From assembly GCA_911728435.2 (NCBI GenBank), contig OU452201.1, positions 7,626,001 to 7,690,000 of the forward strand: a DNA stretch of 64,000 nt. Direction: 5' to 3'. The position numbers and the translations under genes are program-made. The notes beneath the pieces are model-generated. The model was not told the origin of the DNA, made no database searches, and worked only from the letters and a program-made list of their open reading frames with translations. This DNA comes from Apoderus coryli (taxonomy: Eukaryota > Arthropoda > Insecta > Coleoptera > Attelabidae). Shown one piece after another: positions 38,517 through 52,600 of the stretch (its first letter is position 1; each line of letters opens with the position of its first letter).

Positions 38517-41500
38517 TTTCATAATATCTAAATTGCAAACTACATTTTAGTTAAGTTCGCAAAAGCTAACTCGGCGACATTATTTAGTTGTTGAAATTTA
38601 AAATAAAATTGTATAGAAAGTCAGATGTATTTTTTCCAAAAACTTAACCATCTTTAGAAAAATTGTTTGGACATTTTGCAACATCTTTTGTTTCAGTTTC
38701 AAAAGCAGCAGTAAAACTTTTCTATGGCATAAATATACAATTTCCCTGGTTTCGGCTTTCACAAATTATAAAATGACTTGTACGAGTTTACAGAATTATG
38801 AAATTGAGTTTTAGAATTGCTTTCAAAGTATCGGGTAAAATGGAATGTATATTTTGCTTGTCTAACTCGTAATTGCAATTTAGGTACCATTTATTTTACT
38901 TGCAAAAATTCCGTTTCTATACTAAACAAGTTTCAGTCTGTTGGCTACAAAAACATATAATATTAGCAGCCTCACAAATCAGACTTATCGGTGAAATAAA
39001 TTATTTTTTAACACTTTATTGAATATACCAGAAAAACTCACCAGTATTATAATTTGTTTTTTTAAGTAGTACAGCTGAAATACATACAATAACAAAAATG
39101 AGATATATGAGAGCAGAAATTCGAGCATTTTAAAGCAATACTAATATTCGATGATAGTTTTTGGCAACAAACAAATTTAAAGAAATGATTTTCGATTAAA
39201 TAAAACAATTTCTTGGATTTCTATAAAATCGGCCATATCGGCTTACATTTCCCTGTGACCTCTTAGATTATTTGAGACTAAAAGTTGATTTTAAATTATA
39301 TTTCGTCTGTTGAGGAATTTGATAAAACACGCAAAATTAATGAAATCGAATTCTCTACAATATTGTTTGTTGACATAAAAAATTTAACAATCTTTACACA
39401 TAAAAAATAAAACTTAATATGATACGTTTTAAATAACTAATAATAAAAAATATTTCTAAAACTAATAACTATTAATTACAAATGATGAGGTAGATGCTTT
39501 TTTTTAATATTTCAATTAATAAGTATATAACTTAAACATTATTAATTATTAAATAATTAAAACAGAAAACAATTAATGTGTATTTAATGATAAATAAATA
39601 AATACAAAGAATGTTTGCGTGTAGAATGTACTGAGGAAATAGTGGAACACAACTAAAACATTTAATAGTACTGTATTTAGTGATCTAGGAGTGAATTGGA
39701 GATATTCTGCCATATTTTACAAAGAGTGTCAATAAAATTTGTAAGCGTTTAAAACAAGTGAGTGAAAATTGCTGATATTTGTTTGAAGTATAAAAAGACA
39801 TTGGATGATGTTAATATCAAAGCCTGACGATTGGCTGAATATGGCAGAAACTTTCTAATCTGTATAATACCCGTAATGCGAGAGTTGCCGGACATTAGTG
39901 AGTTCAAAAACATGATCTAAATACACTTATTTTAAATATTTACATCAGGTAATTTTACACACTTTTTTTAACCAAAAGTTGAAAGGTAATGAGATAATAA
40001 TAATGTCATATTTTGCTCGTAATAATATTAATTTTTTGTAAATTTATTTCGTTTTAAGTCGTTTTAAAATAAATATGTTGACCCTTGTTAAACATAAATT
40101 TCAGATCACTCCATACAGACCTATCAAAGTTATGAGTAATACTCTAATACTGATCCTACGCAATAATATCATTAACATACTGATTAATGTGCAAATGAAA
40201 TTGCTCACAATGCTCAGAAGAATTTGATCCTGTACTCAAAATAACAGTTTAGTTGTCAAAATAATAGTTTATCGAAACTTTTCTTACAATTAAAATTGAC
40301 TACAACAAAATATTAAAAGATTGTAAGTGTATATTAGCAGTACATATTAAAATGAGATGAGCTTACAATTCCTGACAACTAAAACTCCCTTTTTTCTGAT
40401 AAACAATTAAGTAATAATACGTGTAAGACCAGTATATGAGTAAATTATACTAAAAATGAAAATGCATTGAGGTTACTGTAAGATATGGAAACAATATTAT
40501 TGGTAACTTGAGACCCTTTGAAAATAATATTTATATAAAAAATAATAAGTATTAAAAACAAAGAATTAAAAAATAAATAATTATATTCGTAATATAAATT
40601 AACTTACAAACTAATCATAAGTAAAATTAATAATATTAATTAGAACAAAACAGTTTATTATTTAACAGAAATAATAATTAGAAAAAAATCTTTCATAATG
40701 TTAATTAATACATTTGTAGGAAAAATGTTGGTAAATAAATAAATGCAATCTAAAGGATTTTTTTTGTACATCAAAATTAAATTTGTGGATTACGGAATGT
40801 AAATTTAAACAGATTTAGCTGTAGAACAAATACATTTTTGTTAATTCGGTAGTAAATGGAAAAAGTATAAACAATATGTTTTAATATATCTCTTAGTATT
40901 AACGAGTCAACAAAATTTATTTTGCAAAAAAATATACATAATAACGGTAACTATTGTGTGCAGTTTAATAATTATTTTTTTCAAACTCTATTTAAAATTC
41001 TTGTGAAAAACAAAAAAATACGGAATGTTTTATATGAGGTATATTAAGATTATAGAATACACAATATTACAAGGTATACACGTTCGGGATACTTCTACGG
41101 AGGTTGACAGAAATGTGTACCGTATAGTAAAACCTGAACGGGGACACCCTGTAAGAAACATAACAACCCTGAAAAGAGAATGTGTAACAAAAAAAAAAAC
41201 AACAAACTAAGCATAAACATATTTAGGAGTGATTTAAATATTCATTTTCTATGTGAAAATGTTGGTAAGTGCAGAAAAAGACTCTCTGGGAACAGTAATA
41301 AATATTCGGAAATACAACAAAAATTAGATGCATGTATTTCCTATTTATATACAGGGTGAAATAATAAATGCATTCTTATATTTCCAGGAAACAACAAACC
41401 ACAGCAAATTGCAAATAAGAAATGTTTTTATAAAAACCTCTGTACTATTTATTTGTTTTTAATATTGTTATTAGTGTCTTATTTGAGCATTGTTTTTATT

Positions 41501-43112
41501 ATTTACTTTTAAATTAATAATTATCGATTAATATCTATGAAAGGTTTTATACACGAATCTGACAAACAATATTAAAACGCGCAAAATTATAATACATTAC
41601 TAAAGATATTTATACAAAATATAAGGATTAGAGAACGATCACTTTTAAAAATAAAATTTAAATTATTGAAATAATATATCTATTATATTATTATTATGTA
41701 CAAATTTTAAACAAAACTTTATTATTCGAATTTATTTTTATTTTTTATTATATTTTTCGTGTTTTGTGTGTATGTGTGTGTATTTTTGACTTTGTACAAT
41801 TTTGTGAAAACAAGGCACACCTTACTATTTTATATTCAAATATTCATTTTTAATCTAGAACTTTAAGTAGTAAAACGGTTAAACAGGTATTTTATATTTT
41901 AATGCATAAAGGATGATAGAGCAAAAACACGTTGTTTTTGTTGGATATTTTTCGATAAAATTTTAATCCAGAACCCGAGTTTTGACCAATGACAATGCAT
42001 TTGGTTGAACGTAATTCTGATCACGTTTTTAGCCACCGAGCAAGCAGTAGGTATAATTTATATACCCAATATACGAGATACAAGCACCTGACAGCCGGCT
42101 GTCGCACTTCATATAAACATAGTTACCAGCGTTTAATTGCAGTAAGCATAGCAGACTTTATTTTTTGTTATGCTTAACGCTTAGTAGATAATGTTACAAC
42201 AGTAGCAAAAGTTAACGTACCATTATTCTATTACCTTAAGCTGCCAACTATGTTAGCGAGCCGCACGACGAGAGTAAGAAAGTGTTTTGATGAAGTGGTA
42301 AAAATATTTTATAATTTTCTGGAATTTGCTTAATAAAAACTAGAGACAATAATAAATCTATTGAATTTACTTTAGGTGGTAGAATTATTATAATATACTC
42401 GTTGAAACATCTAAAATTTCAACCCAAATGCATTATCTTTGACCAAAGCCCATGTATTATTTATTAATATCTGGTAACGTCGAACAATAATTATCAATAA
42501 TATAATATGAAGAACAACGAATGCTGCTTCCATACAAACCGACCGATGCCGATTCGATCACTTTGTAAAAAATCAGCCAACAAGTAAATAGTATAGATAA
42601 TATTAATACGTCTAATACTTAATTTTAATTATTATTATAGAAATCTTATTTGTATATATATTGTTGTCAATTTATATAAAATCGGTTATCAAAGGTTAAT
42701 AGTTATTAACAATTAATCTCCTTGCGTTATTATATCATTTCCCGCTCATCTCCACTAGTATCCAAGGAGTGACCCAGCAGTTGCAAAGTTTTTACGTTCC
42801 GAAATATAACGCGCAAATTACAGTCCCAAAATAGCTAGCCCAAAGCGGCTTAGGTATACGCATTTTGATTTTGCCGCTAAAAAAAGGTGAAATGCTTATC
42901 CGTCGAACGCGAACGGCTTCAAATCCTTTCCAATTACGTAACTATACCAGACAGCATGCGACATCTCCAAAACGACTGTTTTATCGCCGATCGCATAAGT
43001 CCCTTCGCGACATCTTTAAGGCGTCTTGATTGTCTCTCTAATACACGGTATAGCTGTTCTCTTAAATTATAATTAGTTTAATCTAGAGCTGTCCCAAAAT
43101 ATTTAAAATCAA

Positions 43113-43453
43113 CCCAAACAGCACGATACGTCTTTAAAACGTACATGTTAGGTCATATTTTTGTCGGCACGTCCCAGGATGTACATAAAAAGTACGTACG
43201 TAAGCATTCAATGCAATGAACGCAACGTTGCCAGCTTACGTAATGCGAATAAATTAAATAAATATAAATAAATCATTTATTGCACAAACATAAAATACAA
43301 AAATAATTTGGACTTAAAATTTCGTACAATGGCGTTCAAATTAGTGGAAATCTAACATCCCTGGTACGTCTCATGTATGTACGTATTTTGTACGTAGTTA
43401 ACGTTTAGTAAGTACGTAATATTGACGTCTTCAATATGTAAGTGCTGTTTGGG
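43113..43453. mobile_element. MITE-like element with 12-bp terminal inverted repeats
   Basis: CCCAAACAGCAC at 43113-43124 is mirrored by GTGCTGTTTGGG at 43442-43453. The 341-bp interior is rich in ACGTAC/TACGTA words. No transposase. Confidence 0.7.
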
Positions 43454-44321
43454 AAGTAGAGTTCAGTGCTGTTGGGAAGTATTTATATTTCTTCTTAGAA
43501 TTCACAGGTTCGAATTGTGGCCTTTTCATTTTATTCCTAAACGGAACAATTAAAAAAAAACTAACAATTTGTATACCATTTGTTATTACCAAATTTGCAA
43601 TTAGGTACTGAATAGGTTGTACTTACTTTGACAGTAATAATTGTAAACGATCAACTGCTGAAATCTCTCCCCGCGTCCAATAACATCATTTTATCGTCCT
43701 TATAATTTTCTATTACTATAGCCTTAAAAGTATTTTTATTATGTATTAAAGATCAGGTACGGATTGAATTATTTTATTTTAAAAATATGTCTATTATACT
43801 ATTCTAATAATTAAACAACATGATTCACGGATATTGTAAAATTTATGGTGTCTTTAGACGAGTGGTCCGTAGTTTTTATCCATAGAATGTTGCCAAACTC
43901 CAAAGGATTATACTACTTTTATTTAAATTCCCCTTAAGAATAATTTGGCAACACTGTATTAATATCAAATTTCTTGATAACTAAATTGCAATGCCATCTC
44001 ACCAATTAGTATAAGCCACACATTTCTAACAGATCTGTTTTGTCGGAATATCATACTCATCGTGAATCACACTGTATTATTATAAAAATCAGTATTACAA
44101 GCATCTAAAAGCTAGATGCAATTTGTACATCCAGAAATTCGGTGGCATTCCAAATCTAGACCTTTTTAGTTTATGTGTGGTAAATAAATAATGTATGCAT
44201 TATTCTAGGCCATAAAGTAATATTTCACTCTGCAAGATGTACCTCCTGTACATTGTGGTATGTTTCAATAAAAAAGCAACCGTTCAGCACTACCTGTTTC
44301 ATCCATCCTTCTAGACAAGAT

Positions 44322-44678
44322 CTAACCATTTGGCCCGAGCAAAGGACTCAGCCTCCTGTGCTGACTATTATTGTTACAGTTACTGATAGTAAGAATTGAA
44401 TCATCTAGACATGTCAGTTGTGTGACATTTAAAATGTCATTACTGTCAAGTGGGGTGTCACCTTCGTTCGAATCACCTGACATGTCACATGTCGTGAAGG
44501 TAAAGTGTGGTTCACACGTGCCTGAATTAGATTTCTTGCTTGTCTCGAACAGTCGATGGAGATCGTAAAATTTCGAATGTTTCAAGTTGTTTGAGTTTGT
44601 GTCTTCGTGTTCTTCTGCGGAATATTGAGTCTTCTTGTTGTTGTTTGGTAAATTTCCATTGCGTTCCAATGCATAGTA
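44322..44678 (-). CDS. Receptor last exon (cytoplasmic tail, stop)
   Basis: Encodes YYALERNGNLPNNNKKTQ to the C-terminus HRRLSPLLGPNG, then TAG. Ser/Asp/Asn-rich and presumably unstructured. Acceptor TTTCCCAG. Confidence 0.88.
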   Translation of the reverse strand, partial: YYALERNGNLPNNNKKTQYSAEEHEDTNSNNLKHSKFYDLHRLFETSKKSNSGTCEPHFTFTTCDMSGDSNEGDTPLDSNDILNVTQLTCLDDSILTISNCNNNSQHRRLSPLLGPNG

Positions 44679-47600
44679 CTGGGAAAAAGGATGGAATATA
44701 TTTGTTAAAACATCGTTTTATAAAGAATTTCGTATTCACCTGAGGATTTTCAGTAATATGCACGTGTCCATTCAGGTATGGCTTGATCGGCCCAGCTCCA
44801 TTTGGTATATTATCAGGACCCTGCAAAAATGTGCAGTTAGAAGCAAAACAAGAGTTGTTTGGCAACATATTTGGTTAAATTAGAAATTAACTTAAACTCT
44901 TCAAGTCTTATAACAAAAAGTGGTACTTTCCCTACCTTAGTGTCCAAATGTCCAGGATTGCTTGGTTGTATATGCATTGATCTCTCTTCATGCACTAAAT
45001 GCTCCATTTCATGCAGATCGGTCGTATTCCTATCGTCTAATCGCATGTTGTGTGGATTTTCAGTCGCGTAACGTGTTGGATGTCCACAGCAGTTACCAGT
45101 AACAGCTTCTAACCGCTCCTGTGCTAGGGCTCTTCGTTTTACCCAACGTTTTCGTAGAACTATACATAGGATACAACAGGCGATACACGTAAGCGCCAGA
45201 ATCACACCAACTATAATACCTATGCAAGGAAATTGAAAGCCATTGGTGTCTTTGGACTACTATTTTGCAGGTACTTACCGATTTTCTGTTGATCTTGTAG
45301 TGAATCACTATCTGGAACTTGCTCATCCGCAGCAAAAGCAATGTAAGTAGTCTTAATATAGATTGGAGTAGTTGGTTTCCCAATTCCGTGCTCATTTTCG
45401 CCACGAACAATCACTATATACTGATTTTCTTCTTTAAGATCAGTTAATAAAGCTGATATCGTGTCTTTATCATGCCAACATGATTTAGATTTACTCTTAT
45501 ACGGTTGAACATCGAACTGCGGCCAATCTTCAAAGACTTGGTTACGGTCTGACGTATAAGACACGACATATTTGACAATCTCTCCGTTATGCAGATTTGG
45601 CGCTTTCCAGTTCAAGCAGGCAGTACTTGAGTTGATCAACTTGAAACGAAGATTTAGAACAGGCGATGGTACTGTAACACACAACATATGTTTATCTTTC
45701 AGGCGCTGTGATACATAACCTGTACCCAAAAAATGTTAATATATCAAGGGTTATAGCTAGAAAAAAAATTAAAGAATCTAAATTCTTTAGGCACCTACAT
45801 TGGAGGACTTTTGGAACACAAGACCGTAAAGAGATTTAAAACAGTGTTTTAGTGAAGTGATAAAACGTCTTTTTCAGTCTTTAGAAAGATTAAACCTAAT
45901 GCTTAAATGATAAATATCTAAGCAGTAACATAACTTACCATCTTGAAGTGTGCGTGCTTCGACTGGTTTTGAATATTCGCCAGGAATCCCATTGGCAACA
46001 TATGACCTGACTCTGAATTGATACAATGTATTTGACTTCAATTTTGCTACCTTTAGCTTAGGCGCGAAACTGAAAAACAACACCCCATTAGAATTAACAT
46101 TGTGGAATAAAGAAGTGTAGTAAAACTAACCTTTTAAATAAATCACTCTCTTCACAAGGCCGTGTTCCCTTCACCACGTAACATACTGTATAAAACTTTG
46201 CGTTGGGCACTGCAGTCCATCTTAAGTCTACAGAACCAAGTTCATTAGCGGACGCTACTAAATCTTCTGGTGGTACTACTAAAGATTTTTCGTCAATGGT
46301 ACTCAACGTAACATTGTCTAATTCACTCGTTGAGGTACTCGATTCTACAACTACAGGCATGGTAAACAATATCCAACCTTCGTTATTTTCTTCATCGTAA
46401 TTTACGGTCGAAACTTTAAATTCGTAGTCAAGTCCAGGAATTAAACCTAAAAAAAATTTAAAGGATGAAGCAGAGTATACAATCTGTTACCACCACCAAC
46501 TTTATCAGCTATGCAATGATGCTTACTGGGACGTCGATGTACCACAAATTATTGGGATGAAAACTTGATTATGACTTACCGATATGAGTATGATATAGTT
46601 ATAAAAAGTTGGTCTTTCGGTACAGTACCTTGAAGAACTCACCGGTAATCACATAACGAGGCTCGAGCGTTTTTGCAGCATTTGTGGTATCGAGGTCATC
46701 CTGAGGCCATGGGCGCCAGGTTATTCGATAAAAATCCTGGTTCCCATCACATAATATATCCGTTTCCAATTTGTTCCATGTCAATAGAATCGATGTACTG
46801 CTAATACTATCAATATCAACATTTCGCATACCAGTTACACCTGCAGAGAACACAATAATAATTGTATTATAGCCCTTGAGTGATTCTAACAAAAACAGTA
46901 CGTACCAGTTTGACAAGTAACCCGTTCCGACTGATCACTGGCACTAGAAGAGTATAAACGAACATAGAACGTGTAATTTGTGTTCGCTCTTAAACCAGTA
47001 CATAAATGGTTCACATTGGTTGTCACGTATTCTGGACCAGAAACTTCGGCATTATCTAACAAAATTAAACCAATTAAAACTACTACAAAGATAATAACGA
47101 ATACGCTTACTTTTGGTGTAAAATGAATAAATGCTGTATGCTTGGACTGCGATATTAGGAGGTGCGTTCCAGGTCAAGCAAATACTATTACTATCGAAAG
47201 TACGGCACTGAACGTTTTGGGGAGGTGTTAATCCATTGGAATTGATCTGAATCTCTGCTGACGACCAAATTTTGCCCACAGAGTTCTCTGCAAAACACTG
47301 GTACATTCCTGGAAAATGGAAATTAATGTCAACAAGTTTGCCGGGTTATTAACATACTATTTAAAGCAATGATCGGTTTCCCGATAAGACTTTTAATGTA
47401 CAGTAAGATATCGATGCAGAGACATGAATGTTGATATATTCGCCTGCTTTATCGACTACCGAAAAGCTTTCGACTGTGTACCGCACCAGAAGCTCATTGA
47501 GATCCTAAAATACACCGGAATCGATGCGGGAAATCTGAACATCATCACGCAAACTGCAGAGATTAAGATAGAGGGCATAACATCTGAAGAAACAGAAATC

Positions 47601-49586
47601 AGAAGGGGTGTGAGACAGGGATGTGTCCCTCTTCTCTTGAATATATACTCGGAGATAATATTCCGGGAGGCACTGGAGAATGTAATTCACTGAAAATATT
47701 GTACACGTTTTTAGAGTTGGGTTGGCGGCTTCTTTTAGTAAATGTTGCATGTGGATGTTCCTCGATAAGCTTGCTTGCAATCGACGATTATCTGGCTGAC
47801 TGGCGTTTTCGGTGCATTCGCCTTATATCGTCGTTAAGTCTTTCTTATTGAGATAGTTGTTCGTCTTCGAAAGTCGAGTCTCCAGGTGGATGAAAATGAT
47901 AATTATCATTGAAGAAGAGAAGAAATTAAATTGAAACCCACAATGCTTTAATATTTTTTTAAGATTTTGATACTTACCCGAATCAGTAGCAAATGTATGG
48001 CTGAATACAAGGCCTGAATGTATTTTACGAATTCGACCACCAATTATTAGAGGTCGGCCATCTTTTAGCCAATATATTTTTGGTTGAGGGACACCTGAAA
48101 CAATTTTAACAGCACATGATATATTCTTCGTAGGTGGAGCAATAAGGATATTGATGAAATGACTAGGCAAAGCAACATCTATAAAATATATTAAATTAAT
48201 CAAAACTTATCAATCCCAACCATACATGTTTCGAAAGCTGAAGTTATCATCAGGCAATTAAATTTTTAAAGCCATAAAACGTCGAATTTTTACACCATTT
48301 TTCGTGTATTCGCCACCTAGGTCTCAGCGATTGATTTACCTTTCCAAAAATCAAGAACGATCTGCATGGTCAGAAGTTTCAATCTCCAGAAGAAGCACTC
48401 GATGCCAATAAACGATGGGGATGCCTGCTTCTAAAGTTGATACGTGGTTTGTTAAAAAAAATGGTGACTTTATTTTTATCGTAAACAAAAACAACGCGAC
48501 GTGTTGGAACGTCCAAGACGGCCATTGTAATCATCTTCTCGGCCGTCTGTGTAGATTTCGTACCACTTATAAACATTTATGTTGATTGAAGTAAAAATTC
48601 GAATCGAAATGACTCACCTTGTGCTTGACAATCCAGTCTAACAGTTTTGGCCGATGGAGACTTGGTAGAAATTGGAGTCACATTAAACCGTGGCTTCTGA
48701 TAGACTTCCAAAACATATTCTTTTCTCTGTTTACCCACAGAATTGTAAGCTACGCAAGTGTAGTTACCCTTATCGCGTAGACTAACATTTTTAATTGTTA
48801 ATACTGTCGAATTTCCTATTACTACAGTGTCATCTATAAAACAAAAACACATGTCAATTAGAAGTTTCAATGGGTTTTATTTTATGAAAATACTCACTGT
48901 AAAACCATTGTACTTTCGGTATAGGCCATCCTGTAGCACCGCATATTAACTTGACTTTATCGCCCAACAATACTGTCATATTTGAAGTATCTAACGTGAA
49001 GATATCAGGTGGGAATGCGGTTTCAGGCTTAGGATATACTTTGACATTCATTTCTTTGCTATATTTTGTTTTGTTTAAAATATGATTCTTGGCAATACAT
49101 CTGCAAATTAAAGAATAAAACAATACTGGGTTGCATAGGTTTCTAGAAGATATTCGAACTTACCTATAGGATCCTGCATTTAAAAACTGAGATTTGGGTA
49201 TTAACAAGGCCCCGTTAGGGAGAGGAACATATCTGTGAAATAAAACATGACATTAAGTTCTTTAACACCTCAAAGCACACACTGGATATTTCTAAAACTA
49301 CTAGAAAAATAAACGAAGCAATTAAATAATCAATGAAAAGTGATTCTTACCTAGCATCATGAGGTAGAGGTGAATAGTTGAATTCCCACTGAACATCTAC
49401 AGCAGGTACGGAACGTATATTACATTGAAGCAATAATGGTTGCGATTCGGTTGCATTTATATACTCTGAGGATTGATTGAAGTCTTTGGCAATAGCTGGA
49501 AATTAATTATTTACTAAATTTTTGAAATATAGCAAGACTTTTAATGAAAAATTTTGGTTACTAATCATCCGACAGGTGTATCACAT

Positions 49587-49623
<37 letters not shown>

Positions 49624-52600
49624 GTCTTTATTGTCTAACAGGCGAAATACCTAATTACAAGACAATGTATTTGCATACAAATTCTGATAATAATTCTGAT
49701 AATAATGTGCTTATTAATAATAATAACAATAAGATATAAATTCAATATAACAAAATATACAAAAATTACATACTTATATACAAATAATACAAATAACTGA
49801 CAAATTATTTAAAATTCGAGAGTGCGGAGGTAGTACCAAAGGCTTTTTCTGAATCGGTTTAAAGATTTATCAAAATAATCAATATTATGATGCAAATGGG
49901 AACTGTTGCACACGTCGCAGGCCCTGAATAATGGAGCTCTTTGTTCATAATTAGTATGAGTTTGAGGTAATCTAAATAGGTTCGGCTTACGCGAATTAAA
50001 CTGGGGTACATTAAAATGTATTTGTTGTAATAAATTCGGACAGTCAATAATGTTGTTAATTAATTTATAAAGAAAAACTTGGTCGGTAAATATTCGACGA
50101 ACTGCCAGCGAGTCAAAGTTAAATTTGTTTAACAGCACTTGATGGTCACAACCTCTTGTAGGAAAACTCCCATCACTTTTAAAAGATAGATATCTCAAAA
50201 ATTTACGTTGTACGTACTCCAACTTGTTCTTATGAACCGTGTAGTAGGGCGACCATACAAATGATGCGTACTCCAATTTAGATCTCACAAAGGTGTTGTA
50301 TAGAGCAATGAGACAATCAACGCTATCGAAGTCCCTTCCGGTACGAAATATAAAGCCCAACACACGAAGAGCCCCCTGCGCAATATATTCAACATGGCTG
50401 TTAAACGACAAATCCGAATCAACAACAATACCAAGATCCCTCATCTGGGCACAAGACTCAAGAACTGTATTATTCAGCCTATACTGAAATAAGACGGGTT
50501 CCCTACTTTTCGAAAACACCATTAGTTTGCACTTCGGTATGCTAATCTTCAACGCATTTGACTCACACCACTCCTCAAAACACTGCAAGTCCTCCTGAAG
50601 TCCAAGACAATCCTGATAGTTATGTATGATGCGATATAACTTAAAATCATCCGCAAACATGAGACATGAACTAGATAAATGAGTTTTGATATCATTTATA
50701 TAAATAGCAAATATTAATGGGGCCAGGTTACTTCCCTGAGGAGCTCCACTAGAAACAATCATCTCCGCGGATTTAAATCCATTATACTCTACATACTGTC
50801 TGCGGTTGTACAGGTATGTATCAAAAAAGTTTAGCAGGCTCGCATCAAAACCGATATTACCCATCTTCTGTCGAACTATTGAATGGTCTAACCTATCGAA
50901 GGCCTTTGTGAAGTCCGTGTAAATAACGTCCGCCTGTAGTCCCCTTCCAAGAGCACAGTAAATATCTTTCAGAAAGCATGAAAGGTTACTTACAGTCGAA
51001 CGCCCGCGAAAAAAGCCATGCTGTTCCAGGACTATGTGGTTCTTTGTTTGATCAAATATCTTTTCATGCAGCACCGTCTCGAAGATCTTCGCAAAATTGG
51101 ACAGAATTGAGATAGGTCTGTAGTTAGATATTTGAGAATCATCGCCGGACTTATGAACAGGTACAACTCTGGCAAGCTTCCACTGGTCTGGGAATATCTC
51201 CGATTTCATACATTTGTTGAAAATTATTTCAAGTGGCTTCGCAAACACATAAGCACAATCCCGTACAACAAATGCAGGTACATTGTCATGACCCGCAGTC
51301 AGCTTGGGTTTGAGCTTTTTTGCTGCCCGAACAATATCATCCTGAGTAAGTAAACCCACTGATATTGATAGATCAAGATTTAGAGGATCCCTATAAGGTA
51401 CCTGTGCCGATTCTGTATATACACTATTGAAAAATTTGGCAAATCCGCTAACAATTTCACCAGGATTCAGTAATAGATCCCCCTGTGGATCCTGCATATT
51501 ACCGGGAATACGAGATCCCCGTTTTTTGATTTGTACAAACTTCCAGAATTCTCTAGGGTCACTTTTTATTGATGTTTGGATGTCGCCAATATAGGCGGCA
51601 TATGCCATCTTTATTTTTTGTTTTACCTGTGCCCTCAGAGTGTGAAACATGTTATGAAAGGTATTATCACCAGTGACCTTCCATTTTTTGAAATATTTAG
51701 ACTTCTTCCTAATGTTAACAATTATGTCATGATCGAACCATGTCGGATATGATCTCTTATTCTTACGTGTTTGAGACAGCGGTACATACATATCAAAAAT
51801 ATTTGTTAGTGTTCCGTAAAATTCAGATACCGATGTATTTACGTCTTCAATATCATTAAGAAACGACCAGTCCTGAACTAGAATTTCATTATATAAGAGT
51901 ACGAAATTAGCTTTTTTAAAATTATACCTTTTATTGGATGGGTTTGATATAAATCTTTCGTGTCGCAGTCCAGAAGCCTTAAGTGAAATATCTAATGTCG
52001 GATGATAGGCGTCCTCAGCTACAAGAGGCTCACTGCTGCGTACAACTTCGCATGGCATATTAGAAAGCACTAAATCCAGTATATCATTAGAATTATTAAA
52101 TACCTGATTACATTGATTTAAATTAAATAATGACATAAAATTATTCAGGGCGATAACTGACTGATTATTTGGAACAGGTTCAAAGTGAATGTTAAAGTCA
52201 CCAATAATTAACAGATTAGATCCATACAAACAAGTCAGATACTCAAAAAATTCAAAAAGTTCAACATAATGATTCACACTTAGGTTTGGCTGCACATAAA
52301 TAGAGAAACAGTAAAGCGTACAACCGCCCAGATGCAATTTACAGCCAATCAGATCAACTGATGGCACAAGTGTAGGAGCATTACTTAAATTTATCAAACT
52401 AGAATTAATACTAGATCTTACAGCCAATAGTACACCTCCTCCCCTTGAGACATTCAATGCTACAAGATCACGGTCCTTCCTGTATACGACGTAGTTGAGA
52501 TCAAACAGTTCTGCATTATTGACCTGTGGTTGAATCCAAGTCTCTGTAACCGCTATGACATCATAATCGGCACTGCTCACTGCGTTATAGAAAGTGTTCG

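Larger units (their letters stand above)
32761..44321. other. Intergenic region between futsch and the receptor gene
   Basis: About 11.5 kb of AT-rich DNA. It contains the candidate promoter, a mariner fossil (33500-33680), a hAT-end-like segment (35660-35850), a non-LTR C-terminal fossil (36770-37010), short MITEs (37419-37502, 38225-38516, 43113-43453) and presumably the receptor 3' UTR just below 44322. From 38520 to 43110 I see only AT-rich sequence without a gene. A possible minus-strand polyadenylation signal (AATAAA) lies near 43920. Confidence 0.7.
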
